Part shown: positions 1-5,597 of the stretch, in pieces
Layout: every line of letters begins with the position of its first letter
Numbering within the stretch: position 1 is the first letter of the stretch
Assembly: GCA_019313095.1 (NCBI GenBank)
Contig: JAFDBU010000088.1
Span: 1 to 7,618, forward strand
Direction of reading: 5' to 3'
Length of the DNA stretch: 7,618 bases
Origin: Deltaproteobacteria bacterium
GTDB lineage: Bacteria; Desulfobacterota; Desulfobulbia; Desulfobulbales; BM004
Notes under the pieces: generated by a model
Databases searched by the model: none
What the model saw: the letters and a program-made list of their open reading frames with translations, nothing else
What the model was told of the DNA's origin: nothing
Position numbers and translations under genes: made by a program

Positions 1-17
1 AGGAGTTGCGAAAGCTT

Positions 18-41
18 ATATCCGCATAAGCGTAACATGTC
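18..41 (+). promoter_or_regulatory. Possible degenerate copy of the ArsR operator
   Basis: The stretch from 18 starts with ATATCCGC, identical to the left arm of the perfect palindrome in front of arsR, and continues TAAGCG where the arsR site has TATGCG. Over the first 17 positions 14 match the arsR site (1972-1988). The right arm is poorly conserved, so it is not a full palindrome. It also contains a separate small inverted repeat, GCTTAT (14-19) with ATAAGC (26-31). Whether it binds ArsR is inference. Confidence 0.25.
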
Positions 42-53
42 AGGTTCCTGATT

Positions 54-464
54 ATGAAGCTTCTGCTTTTTTATTCCCACTCTTTTTTTTATGAAACGGC
101 AGCCAAAAGTCTGCCCTCTGCTCCTGATGTAAAGAAAAAGGAAAAGGTCACTGATGCCGTGGTTGTTTTCTTTCATGTTGAGGCGGAAGACCGGGAAAGG
201 AAGGGTAAAGTTGTGCTGAAGTTTGTCAAGAATGTAAAGTGGCTGTGCGGTAAGTTTTCAACCCGGAACGTGGTTCTGCATTCTTTTAACCATCTGTCCG
301 GCAGCAAGGCTGACCCTGATTTTTCAAAAGAAGTTCTGGACGAGGTGGTGGAGCGCCTTACAAGAACTGATTTTCAGGTTTCGGTGACACCATTCGGATA
401 TTTTAATGAATTCAAGATCCATGTTGCAGGTGATTCCCTTGCCAAAGTCTATAAAGAGTTCTGA
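54..464 (+). CDS. Free-standing archaeal-type threonyl-tRNA synthetase editing domain protein
   Basis: The 136-residue protein matches over its whole length the N-terminal editing domain of archaeal threonyl-tRNA synthetase (tRNA-Thr_ED family, D-aminoacyl-tRNA deacylase fold), which removes serine mischarged on tRNA-Thr. Visible landmarks are the N-terminal strand MKLLLFYSHSF, a hydrophobic strand VVVFFHVEAED (36-46), VVLHSFNHLS (73-82), and the C-terminal FGYFNEFKI...GDSLA block (114-130). No catalytic, anticodon-binding or other synthetase domain follows, so it is a stand-alone domain. Aligned from memory to the Pyrococcus abyssi domain, the active-site His is kept (H80). The Tyr-Lys pair is Phe-Asn (F117-N118) and the distal Glu is Lys (K131), so normal hydrolysis may be impaired. 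The start fits the family's usual N-terminus; ribosome-binding signal is weak (CAGG at 41-44). It is followed after 37 bases by an ATP-grasp gene on the same strand. The family call is firm; the cellular role is unknown. Confidence 0.82.
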   Translation: MKLLLFYSHSFFYETAAKSLPSAPDVKKKEKVTDAVVVFFHVEAEDRERKGKVVLKFVKNVKWLCGKFSTRNVVLHSFNHLSGSKADPDFSKEVLDEVVERLTRTDFQVSVTPFGYFNEFKIHVAGDSLAKVYKEF

Positions 465-479
465 TTTTTTTTGAGGCAA

Positions 480-485
480 TATAAT
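480..485 (+). promoter_or_regulatory. Possible internal promoter -10 box before the ATP-grasp gene
   Basis: A perfect TATAAT lies in an AT-rich gap 16 bases before the ATP-grasp start codon. No good -35 hexamer is found at 15-18 bases upstream; the best is TTCTGA or GTTCTG overlapping the stop codon of the preceding gene. It could give a short-leader transcript of the ATP-grasp gene, but AT-rich gaps often contain such boxes by chance. Confidence 0.25.
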
Positions 486-501
486 ATGTAGTATATGAGC
501 C

Positions 502-1344
502 ATGCTGAAAGTTGACAGAAAAATAATAGTTTCGATGCATCCCATAATAGAGGCTGATGAATTCTATTGGGACCGCGGTGTCTGGGATAAGGACCTGTTT
601 GGCTTGCTGCAGAAGGCTGCGGCAATTATCCTGCCGCAGACTGTGGAAAGGGAACTGTACTACCTGTGTAAGAAAGTGTGTCCGCAGGTCTTCCCGAATT
701 ATGATCTGCGGTTTTTATGGGAAGGCAAAATAGGTGATACCTTAGCCTTCTGGACCTATGGCGTGAAACATCCCCACACCCTTGTCTTTCCGCGGGTGGA
801 AACACTGCTGGGTGACCATTCCCAGATGGATCACCCAGTTCCTGAATTGTTACAGTACCCCTTTGTCATGAAGGGAGCCCATGCTGGCGAGGGGCGGCAG
901 GTCTGGCTCATTGAAAACGAAACCGAACTTGAGGAAAAACTGCAAACCCTGCTGCACCTGGAATTGGAAGGCATCAGAGGTTTTGTTATTCAGGAGTATT
1001 TGCCGGCACTTGATAAAGACCTCAGGGTAGTAGTAGTGGGGGATCAGGTCCACAGTTACTGGCGTAAAGCCCCGACTTTTCTGCACAATGTCGTCCAGGG
1101 CGGAGAGATAGATAGTGCGTCAGATAAAGAACTTCAGGAAGTGGGCCGGGAGAAAGTCTGGGAATTCTGCAGGCGGTCAGGCATCAACCTTGCCGCTTTT
1201 GACCTGGTTTTTCCTGCTGCGGACGATGAGCCGTTTTTTCTGGAGATAAATTACACCTTCGGGCGAACCGGGCTGGGCGGCTCGGAAAGATTTTACACCC
1301 TGCTGCATGATGCTGTTAACCAATGGCTGCAGGCTAACCTTTGA
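502..1344 (+). CDS. RimK-like ATP-grasp domain ligase, substrate unknown
   Basis: This 280-residue protein has the layout of an ATP-grasp carboxylate-amine/thiol ligase, an enzyme class that uses ATP to make an acyl-phosphate and join it to a nucleophile. An N-terminal pre-grasp domain (about 1-110) begins with the strand KIIVSMHPI. The ATP-binding core follows: a lysine and glycine-rich loop (FVMKGAHAGEGRQV, 121-134), QEYLP (164-168) contacting adenine, DLRVVVVG (173-180), FDLVF (233-237) and the Mg-binding end FLEINYTFGRTGLGG (246-260, E248 and N250). There is no signal peptide, so it should be cytoplasmic. Starts at 502 (weak GAG just upstream) or 535 (M12) are possible; I chose 502 because the later one would cut the first beta strand. 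The neighbours, a tRNA-editing domain and YceD, do not identify the substrate. The ATP-grasp call is firm, the reaction is not known. Confidence 0.8.
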   Translation: MLKVDRKIIVSMHPIIEADEFYWDRGVWDKDLFGLLQKAAAIILPQTVERELYYLCKKVCPQVFPNYDLRFLWEGKIGDTLAFWTYGVKHPHTLVFPRVETLLGDHSQMDHPVPELLQYPFVMKGAHAGEGRQVWLIENETELEEKLQTLLHLELEGIRGFVIQEYLPALDKDLRVVVVGDQVHSYWRKAPTFLHNVVQGGEIDSASDKELQEVGREKVWEFCRRSGINLAAFDLVFPAADDEPFFLEINYTFGRTGLGGSERFYTLLHDAVNQWLQANL

Positions 1345-1393
1345 AAGCCGTATTTGGGATGATGAAGTTCAACTATTGATAAATGGTACTGTC

Positions 1394-1900
1394 ATGAAGG
1401 TAAGATTCGGAGAGATACCCGCCGAAGGGCTGCGGTTTGAAATAAAGGACGAATCCTGGTTTCCGGACCATGAAGTGCAGAGAACCGGACCAGTCAATGC
1501 CACTGCGGTATTAAAGCGCAACGGAGTGGACAGGGTGCTGCTTGAAGGCAGGATACAGACAACAATTGAGTATGTGTGCGACCGCTGCCTGGAAAATTAC
1601 ACCTTGGTTATAGACGAAAGTTTCACTCTTAATCTGGAATATGCACCGGGTTCCAAACTTGAACCGGCTGAGCATGAAATAAGTGTTTTTGAAATGGACA
1701 TGATCTATCTGAAGGAGCCTGTCGTTGATATTTATGAGATGTTGAGCCAGCAGATTTTTCTTTTGAATTCTGGAAAACATCTGTGTTCGGAATCATGCCG
1801 GGGGCTGTGTCCCGGATGCGGCACCAATCTCAACCTTGAAACCTGCAGCTGCAAAAAGGATCTTACATCTTCACCATTTTCCATCCTGAAAAGAGAATAG
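1394..1900 (+). CDS. yceD: YceD/DUF177 family zinc-ribbon-like protein
   Basis: The 168-residue product carries the DUF177 (YceD) signature. CDRC (62-65) in the central strand region is followed by LSQQIFL (117-123), then a cysteine-rich tail with C131, C135, C139, C142, C151 and C153 in the pattern LCSESCRGLCPGCGTNLN, and the terminal PFSIL. Family members are linked to 23S rRNA accumulation in bacteria and plants, usually sit directly before rpmF (ribosomal protein L32), and probably bind zinc through these cysteines. An in-frame ATG at 1307 would give 197 residues but would overlap the ATP-grasp gene; 1394 gives the normal family length and the typical start MKVRFGEIP, although no clear Shine-Dalgarno is seen for either. 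No rpmF follows: the next gene is arsR, 101 bases on. The family call is firm; the start is moderately sure. Confidence 0.87.
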   Translation: MKVRFGEIPAEGLRFEIKDESWFPDHEVQRTGPVNATAVLKRNGVDRVLLEGRIQTTIEYVCDRCLENYTLVIDESFTLNLEYAPGSKLEPAEHEISVFEMDMIYLKEPVVDIYEMLSQQIFLLNSGKHLCSESCRGLCPGCGTNLNLETCSCKKDLTSSPFSILKRE

Positions 1901-1905
1901 CCTAA

Positions 1906-1934
1906 ACGCAATTCATCCTGGATGCGTATTTTGC
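1906..1934 (+). terminator. Weak candidate Rho-independent terminator after yceD
   Basis: Five bases after the yceD stop codon, ACGCA (1906-1910) can pair with TGCGT (1923-1927) around a 12-base loop that itself holds TCC/GGA, and a short ATTTT tract follows. An alternative fold pairs CATCC with GGATG (1914-1924). The stem is short and the T tract poor, so it may only partly separate yceD from the arsenic operon. Confidence 0.25.
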
Positions 1935-1966
1935 TTTGTACGATTCTTTTAGGTGTGTTTTTGTGC

Positions 1967-1994
1967 TTGACATATCCGCCTATGCGGATATGTT
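1967..1994 (+). promoter_or_regulatory. arsR operon promoter
   Basis: A consensus -35 hexamer TTGACA (1967-1972) is followed after 16 bases by TATGTT (1989-1994), a four-of-six match to the -10 consensus. Transcription would begin about seven bases further, at or next to the arsR ATG at 2002, so the message may have almost no leader. The inverted repeat at 1970-1993 covers the -35 end, the whole spacer and most of the -10 box, as expected for repression by blocking RNA polymerase. Confidence 0.7.
1970..1993. promoter_or_regulatory. Probable ArsR operator: perfect 10-bp inverted repeat
   Basis: The arms ACATATCCGC (1970-1979) and GCGGATATGT (1984-1993) are perfect reverse complements around the four-base spacer CTAT. 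A 24-bp twofold-symmetric site fits binding by a winged-helix ArsR dimer, and its place over the promoter just before arsR supports autorepression released by arsenite or antimonite. That ArsR is the ligand is inferred from position and family. Confidence 0.72.
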
Positions 1995-2001
1995 GGTTTT
2001 A

Positions 2002-2355
2002 ATGAAGGCTACCGCTCAAATATTTAAGTCTTTAGGTGATGAGACTAGGCTGAGGATTATGGCTCTTTTGGTGGAAGGCAGGGAGGAACTCTGCGTTTGT
2101 GACATCATGGCCGCCCTTAATCTCCCGCAATCAACGGTTTCGAGACACCTGTCGTATCTTAAAAATGCCGGGCTGGTTGATGACAGGCGGCAGGGGATCT
2201 GGATGTATTACAGGATAACTAAAGAGAGCGGTAAACTTGGAGCAGATTTTTTCTCGCTGCTGGCAGCAATGCTGTCTGAAGCAGATCAGACAGCCGGGGA
2301 TCGGCAGCGCTTGGAAGAGCACCTGGCGACCAAGGGGAAGAATGTCTGCGGCTAA
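2002..2355 (+). CDS. arsR: ArsR/SmtB family arsenic-responsive repressor
   Basis: This is a 117-residue winged-helix repressor of the ArsR/SmtB family. It has the start AQIFKSLGDETRLRIMALL, the metal-site helix ELCVCDI (C31, C33), the recognition helix LPQSTVSRHLSYLKNAGLV (41-59) and the wing RRQGIWMYYRI (62-72). In E. coli ArsR the motif is CVCDLC and binds As(III) through three cysteines. Here the third position is Met36, so the site may be two-coordinate or completed by another thiol such as C116 near the C-terminus. It should repress its own operon and release on arsenite binding. In-frame ATGs at 1936 and 1990 lie upstream, but they would put coding sequence through the promoter or operator, so 2002 is preferred. 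It has no Shine-Dalgarno, consistent with a leaderless message. The permease gene follows after 23 bases. Confidence 0.9.
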   Translation: MKATAQIFKSLGDETRLRIMALLVEGREELCVCDIMAALNLPQSTVSRHLSYLKNAGLVDDRRQGIWMYYRITKESGKLGADFFSLLAAMLSEADQTAGDRQRLEEHLATKGKNVCG

Positions 2356-2378
2356 AGATTAAGCTGTAAAGAAAAAAC

Positions 2379-3476
2379 ATGAAGGAAATTCAGAACATTA
2401 ACTGTCCCTGTAGTGACAGCAAGGAACTGCAGGGAAAACCGGCCACAAAAAGAACGGTAAAGCTATCACAGAAGATTGTCCTGACAGCTGGAGGGATCGG
2501 CTTGTGGTTTATTGTCTACCGGCAGCTTGATGCCTTTGCCGGTTTTCTCACCTATACTGTTTTTTCAATTCAGCATGGCAGTCATTTTGGTGAAGCTGTG
2601 CATTTTTTTTTCTACGACACGCCAAAAGTGCTGATGCTGCTTTCTCTTGTTATTTTTGGGGTGGGAATTATCCGCACCTTTTTTACACCTGAGCGGACCA
2701 GGAAAATTCTGGCCGGAAAAAGAGAATCCGCCGGTAACATCCTGGCAGCCATCCTCGGTATAGTTACACCATTTTGTTCATGTTCGGCGGTGCCGCTTTT
2801 TATTGGTTTTGTAACAGCAGGAGTTCCCCTCGGGGTGACGCTTTCATTTCTCATAGCCGCTCCCATGGTCAATGAAATAGCACTGGTTCTCTTATACGGT
2901 TTGTTGGGCTGGAAAATAGCCGGACTCTACCTGGTTACAGGGCTGCTAGTTGCCATAGTGGCAGGCTGGGTCATAGGCAGACTGGGACTGGAAGGGCATA
3001 TTGAGGACTGGGTGCGTAAAATGCACACCAATGCTGCTGATGCCCCGGATAATACACTCACCTGGAACCAACGCTTTCTGGCCGGCGGTACGGCAGTAAA
3101 AGATATTGTCGGCAAGGTGTGGATTTACGTTATTGCCGGAATAGCTGTCGGTGCCGGTATTCACGGCTATGTGCCGGAAGGATTCATGGCGTCGATCATG
3201 GGCAGGGACGCTTGGTGGAGTGTTCCCGTGGCAGTTGTAATCGGTATTCCCATGTATTCCAATGCTGCAGGCATCGTTCCTGTTATCCAAGCCCTGCTTG
3301 AAAAGGGTGCTGCGCTTGGGACTGTTCTGGCATTCATGATGAGCGTCATAGCCCTTTCTCTGCCGGAAGTGGTAATTTTACGCAAGGTGCTGAAGCCAAC
3401 TATGATTGCCGTATTCGTAACAGTTGTGGGCAGTGGCATTCTGCTGGTCGGCTACCTGTTTAATCTGATTGTTTAA
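2379..3476 (+). CDS. arsP: ArsP/DUF318 family permease, probable organoarsenical exporter
   Basis: The 365-residue inner-membrane protein belongs to the DUF318 permease family (PF03773) that includes Campylobacter ArsP, an exporter of trivalent methylated or aromatic arsenicals. It has the hallmark TPFCSCSAVPLFIG (130-143; C133 and C135), about eight to ten hydrophobic segments, and a related second-half motif IPMYSNAAGIVPVIQALLEKG (290-310). Both halves continue into a similar Gly-rich helix ending in NE or PE, so the protein looks like an internal duplication. A long cytoplasmic-looking loop (about 201-237) joins the halves. The N-terminus has an extra cysteine pair, C9-P-C11, before the first helix (about 33-47). 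It lies between arsR and a thioredoxin-like gene (gaps 23 and 20), so arsenic-linked function is well supported. Family members without proof of substrate are simply called permeases, and the exact arsenical is not shown here. Confidence 0.85.
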   Translation: MKEIQNINCPCSDSKELQGKPATKRTVKLSQKIVLTAGGIGLWFIVYRQLDAFAGFLTYTVFSIQHGSHFGEAVHFFFYDTPKVLMLLSLVIFGVGIIRTFFTPERTRKILAGKRESAGNILAAILGIVTPFCSCSAVPLFIGFVTAGVPLGVTLSFLIAAPMVNEIALVLLYGLLGWKIAGLYLVTGLLVAIVAGWVIGRLGLEGHIEDWVRKMHTNAADAPDNTLTWNQRFLAGGTAVKDIVGKVWIYVIAGIAVGAGIHGYVPEGFMASIMGRDAWWSVPVAVVIGIPMYSNAAGIVPVIQALLEKGAALGTVLAFMMSVIALSLPEVVILRKVLKPTMIAVFVTVVGSGILLVGYLFNLIV

Positions 3477-3485
3477 GTCCAATGC

Positions 3486-3491
3486 AAGGAG
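3486..3491 (+). promoter_or_regulatory. Shine-Dalgarno deciding the thioredoxin-like start
   Basis: AAGGAG sits five bases before the ATG at 3497. It lies inside the short in-frame extension that would begin with the ATG at 3482, so it argues for 3497 as the real start. Confidence 0.7.
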
Positions 3492-3496
3492 TGTTT

Positions 3497-3727
3497 ATGG
3501 AGATAAAAGTCTGTGGCCCCGGATGTGCAAATTGTACCAAAGCAGAGAATATTGTTAAAGAGGCGGTGTCAGATACCGGTATCGCAGCTGAGGTAGTAAA
3601 AATAACCGATTTTGCAGAAATGGCAAAAATGGGGGTTCTTTCAACACCTGCTATCGTCATAAACGGTTCCATCAAGTGTGTTGGCAGGGTGCCGACGAAA
3701 AATGAAGTTATGGAATGGTTTACCTAA
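3497..3727 (+). CDS. Small thioredoxin-like redox-active disulfide protein
   Basis: The 76-residue protein is a minimal thioredoxin fold of the Thioredoxin_3 / 'redox-active disulfide protein 2' type. It shows the first strand MEIKVCGPG, the active-site CxxC as C10-A-N-C13, a helix to about residue 25, the cis-proline loop STPAIVING (P51), and a C-terminal helix. Two further cysteines, C6 and C61, flank the fold. There is no signal peptide, so it is cytoplasmic. Such proteins are often found next to DUF318 permeases and Acr3 in arsenic operons, and may reduce a partner thiol or pass As(III) to the exporter; this role is inference. The start at 3497 is set by its Shine-Dalgarno. acr3 follows after 37 bases. 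Confidence 0.87.
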   Translation: MEIKVCGPGCANCTKAENIVKEAVSDTGIAAEVVKITDFAEMAKMGVLSTPAIVINGSIKCVGRVPTKNEVMEWFT

Positions 3728-3751
3728 AGGGATTTCCTCAAACACTGTATG

Positions 3752-3758
3752 AAAGGAG
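3752..3758 (+). promoter_or_regulatory. Strong Shine-Dalgarno of acr3
   Basis: AAAGGAG stands six bases before the acr3 ATG. It is the best ribosome-binding site of the arsenic operon, where arsR and arsP have weak or no such site, so the exporter may be translated more strongly than the repressor. Confidence 0.7.
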
Positions 3759-3764
3759 TTCAGT

Positions 3765-4853
3765 ATGGCCGGCTCGAAAAAGAGGCTCTCATTTCTTGAT
3801 CGTTTTTTGACCCTATGGATATTTTCAGCCATGTTTGCCGGGGTCATGGGTGGCTGGCTGTATCCGGGCATCCGAGAGGCAATCAACACCTTTCAGGTCG
3901 GCACTACCAATATTCCCATCGCAATAGGTTTGATCCTCATGATGTATCCGCCGCTGGCCAAGGTGCGCTATGAAAAACTGCATGAGGTTTTTAGAAATAT
4001 GAGGGTCCTGATCCTTTCTCTGGTGCAGAACTGGGTAATAGGCCCGATTCTGATGTTCGGGCTGGCTGTGACGTTTCTGTCCGGGCAGCATGAATACATG
4101 GTGGGCCTTATTCTGATCGGCCTGGCCCGCTGTATTGCCATGGTCATCGTCTGGAACGATCTGGCTGAGGGTGACCGGGAATACTGTGCCGGTCTGGTTG
4201 CCTTTAACTCCATATTCCAGGTGCTTTTCTTTTCCTTATATGCCTGGATTTTCATCACCATCGTGCCGGGCTGGCTCGGTCTGGAAGGCACCCTGGTCAA
4301 CATATCCATGAAGGAAATTGCCAAGTCGGTCTTCATCTATCTCGGCATTCCCTTTCTGGGAGGTATGTTCACCCGTTTAATCGGTTTGAAGACCATGGGA
4401 GAGAAATGGTATCAGGAAAAGCTGGTTCCAAGGATCAGTCCGCTGACTCTGATCTTTCTGCTTTTTACCATCCTGGTCATGTTTTCCATCAAAGGGGAAT
4501 ATATCGTTCAGCTGCCGGTTGATGTTATCAGGATCGCTATCCCCTTGACCATCTATTTTCTGGTCATGTTTCTGGTTTCCTTCTACCTGTCAATGAAAGC
4601 AGGCGCCACCTATGAACAGTCGACAACCTTAAGCTTTACAGCGGCATCCAATAACTTTGAATTGGCGATTGCGGTTGCTATTGCGGTTTTCGGCATTGAT
4701 TCGGGCCAGGCTTTTGCCGCCGTCATAGGGCCGCTAGTTGAAGTCCCGGTCCTCATCTCCCTGGTCAACGTTGCATTCTGGTTTAAGAAAAAGTATTTTC
4801 CTTATGCGCTGGAAACCCCCACCGGAGTCTGCCATGTCAGCTGTGAACCCTGA
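3765..4853 (+). CDS. acr3: Acr3 family arsenite efflux permease
   Basis: The 362-residue inner-membrane protein is an Acr3 (ArsB2, bile/arsenite/riboflavin transporter superfamily) arsenite exporter driven by the proton motive force. It begins with [13 protein letters not shown] and [10 protein letters not shown], typical of the family, and shows about ten hydrophobic helices. The essential cysteine is C123 in [16 protein letters not shown] (119-134). The essential glutamate is E299 in [18 protein letters not shown] (293-310); their spacing of 176 equals that between Cys129 and Glu305 reported in characterised Acr3 proteins. [10 protein letters not shown] (322-331) is also conserved. The C-terminal tail [12 protein letters not shown] carries two cysteines, which are not part of the known transport site. 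It is the last gene of the ars operon in the window; no arsC follows, since the next gene is on the opposite strand. Confidence 0.94.
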   Translation: MAGSKKRLSFLDRFLTLWIFSAMFAGVMGGWLYPGIREAINTFQVGTTNIPIAIGLILMMYPPLAKVRYEKLHEVFRNMRVLILSLVQNWVIGPILMFGLAVTFLSGQHEYMVGLILIGLARCIAMVIVWNDLAEGDREYCAGLVAFNSIFQVLFFSLYAWIFITIVPGWLGLEGTLVNISMKEIAKSVFIYLGIPFLGGMFTRLIGLKTMGEKWYQEKLVPRISPLTLIFLLFTILVMFSIKGEYIVQLPVDVIRIAIPLTIYFLVMFLVSFYLSMKAGATYEQSTTLSFTAASNNFELAIAVAIAVFGIDSGQAFAAVIGPLVEVPVLISLVNVAFWFKKKYFPYALETPTGVCHVSCEP

Positions 4854-4872
4854 AGCCCGGGGATGCTGTTAA

Positions 4873-5589
4873 TCAGGACTCTGCTTTCATACCTCCGTGC
4901 TCTTCCTGCTTTGTTTCCGGCGTTATTGATTTGTGGGATTTCCTGTGCAGGTGGAGATCAAGGGCTATTTTTAGTCCGATCAGGATAATTAACAGCGGCA
5001 AAGGAGAGTTAAGCTCCATAACGAGAATACCACCGAGCAGGATGGCAAGGTGCATGACAATGATCCTTTGGTACGGCTGGTGCATCAGTTTTTTCAGGCT
5101 GCTTTTTCTGTATTCCCCGCCGAGAATGTAATTTTCCGCAAAAGAGATACCATGGCTTATGGCCAGGCCGAGCACGGCCCAGATCATTTCCGGCGGTCTG
5201 CTGGCCCAGATCCTGGCAACGACTGATAAAAGAAGTTTTATAAAGATCAGGGGACCCCACCAGTCACCCATGTTGTCAAACGGATTTGCACCGGTGCCGA
5301 TCTTGAAGAAATGCATGAGAAAAAAACCATGCACGGCACAGAATCCGCCGTAATGGATGCAGAAAAAAGGAATGAGAAAGAGTTTGCCGACATGCTCCGC
5401 GGACTGATCCGTCTTGAGGAGTGCCATTTTCAAAATGTTGTAGAAGGCAACAATAAGGTTTTCGAACCAGTAGAGAAGCACGATGTAACGGACATCCCAA
5501 TCAAACAGGAAAATACCGATAAAGGGAATAAGATTGGCACTTATGAGTGCTGCAAGTGACAGAGTATCTTTCTTGTTAAACAGCTTCAT
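4873..5589 (-). CDS. DUF6498 family integral membrane protein
   Basis: The 238-residue protein resembles the DUF6498 family, whose function is not known. It has about six hydrophobic segments (roughly 11-31, 35-58, 70-95, 113-128, 136-154, 177-213) and family-like motifs: VLLYWFENLIVAFYNILKM (37-55), FCIHYGGFCAVHGFF (76-90) and SHGISFAENYILGGEY (145-160). The membrane part is rich in buried His, Trp and Glu, and the soluble tail starts with DLHLHRKSHK, then becomes charged. No signal peptide or enzyme motif is seen. It starts 8 bases after the stop codon of the AEC gene and has no good Shine-Dalgarno, so it is probably translated by coupling as the last gene of the frd-AEC operon. Family assignment is from memory of its motifs; function should not be guessed. 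Confidence 0.75.
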   Translation of the reverse strand: MKLFNKKDTLSLAALISANLIPFIGIFLFDWDVRYIVLLYWFENLIVAFYNILKMALLKTDQSAEHVGKLFLIPFFCIHYGGFCAVHGFFLMHFFKIGTGANPFDNMGDWWGPLIFIKLLLSVVARIWASRPPEMIWAVLGLAISHGISFAENYILGGEYRKSSLKKLMHQPYQRIIVMHLAILLGGILVMELNSPLPLLIILIGLKIALDLHLHRKSHKSITPETKQEEHGGMKAES

Positions 5590-5597
5590 AATACAGC

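Noticed and set aside
40..51. Short inverted repeat TCAGG-TT-CCTGA before the first gene
   Set aside because: Arms of five bases with a two-base centre are common by chance and cannot form a stable hairpin; no other copy is seen.
83..90. T8 tract inside the editing-domain gene as a frameshift site
   Set aside because: The frame is continuous through it and both sides match the family, so no shift is needed.
465..472. Run of eight T just after the editing-domain stop codon, as a terminator
   Set aside because: No GC-rich hairpin lies directly before it; the closest pairing (GCAGG with CCTTGC) is short, bulged and more than 15 bases away.
1307..1393. Upstream in-frame extension of yceD
   Set aside because: It overlaps the end of the ATP-grasp gene and adds residues before the usual family start; 1394 gives the normal length.
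1936..2001. N-terminal extension of arsR from upstream ATGs at 1936 or 1990
   Set aside because: It would run coding sequence through the promoter and palindrome, and ArsR homology begins at about 2002.
2946..3439. Overlapping antisense and alternate-frame open frames in the arsP region
   Set aside because: All lie opposite or within a complete, well-conserved permease and show no recognisable domains or ribosome-binding sites.
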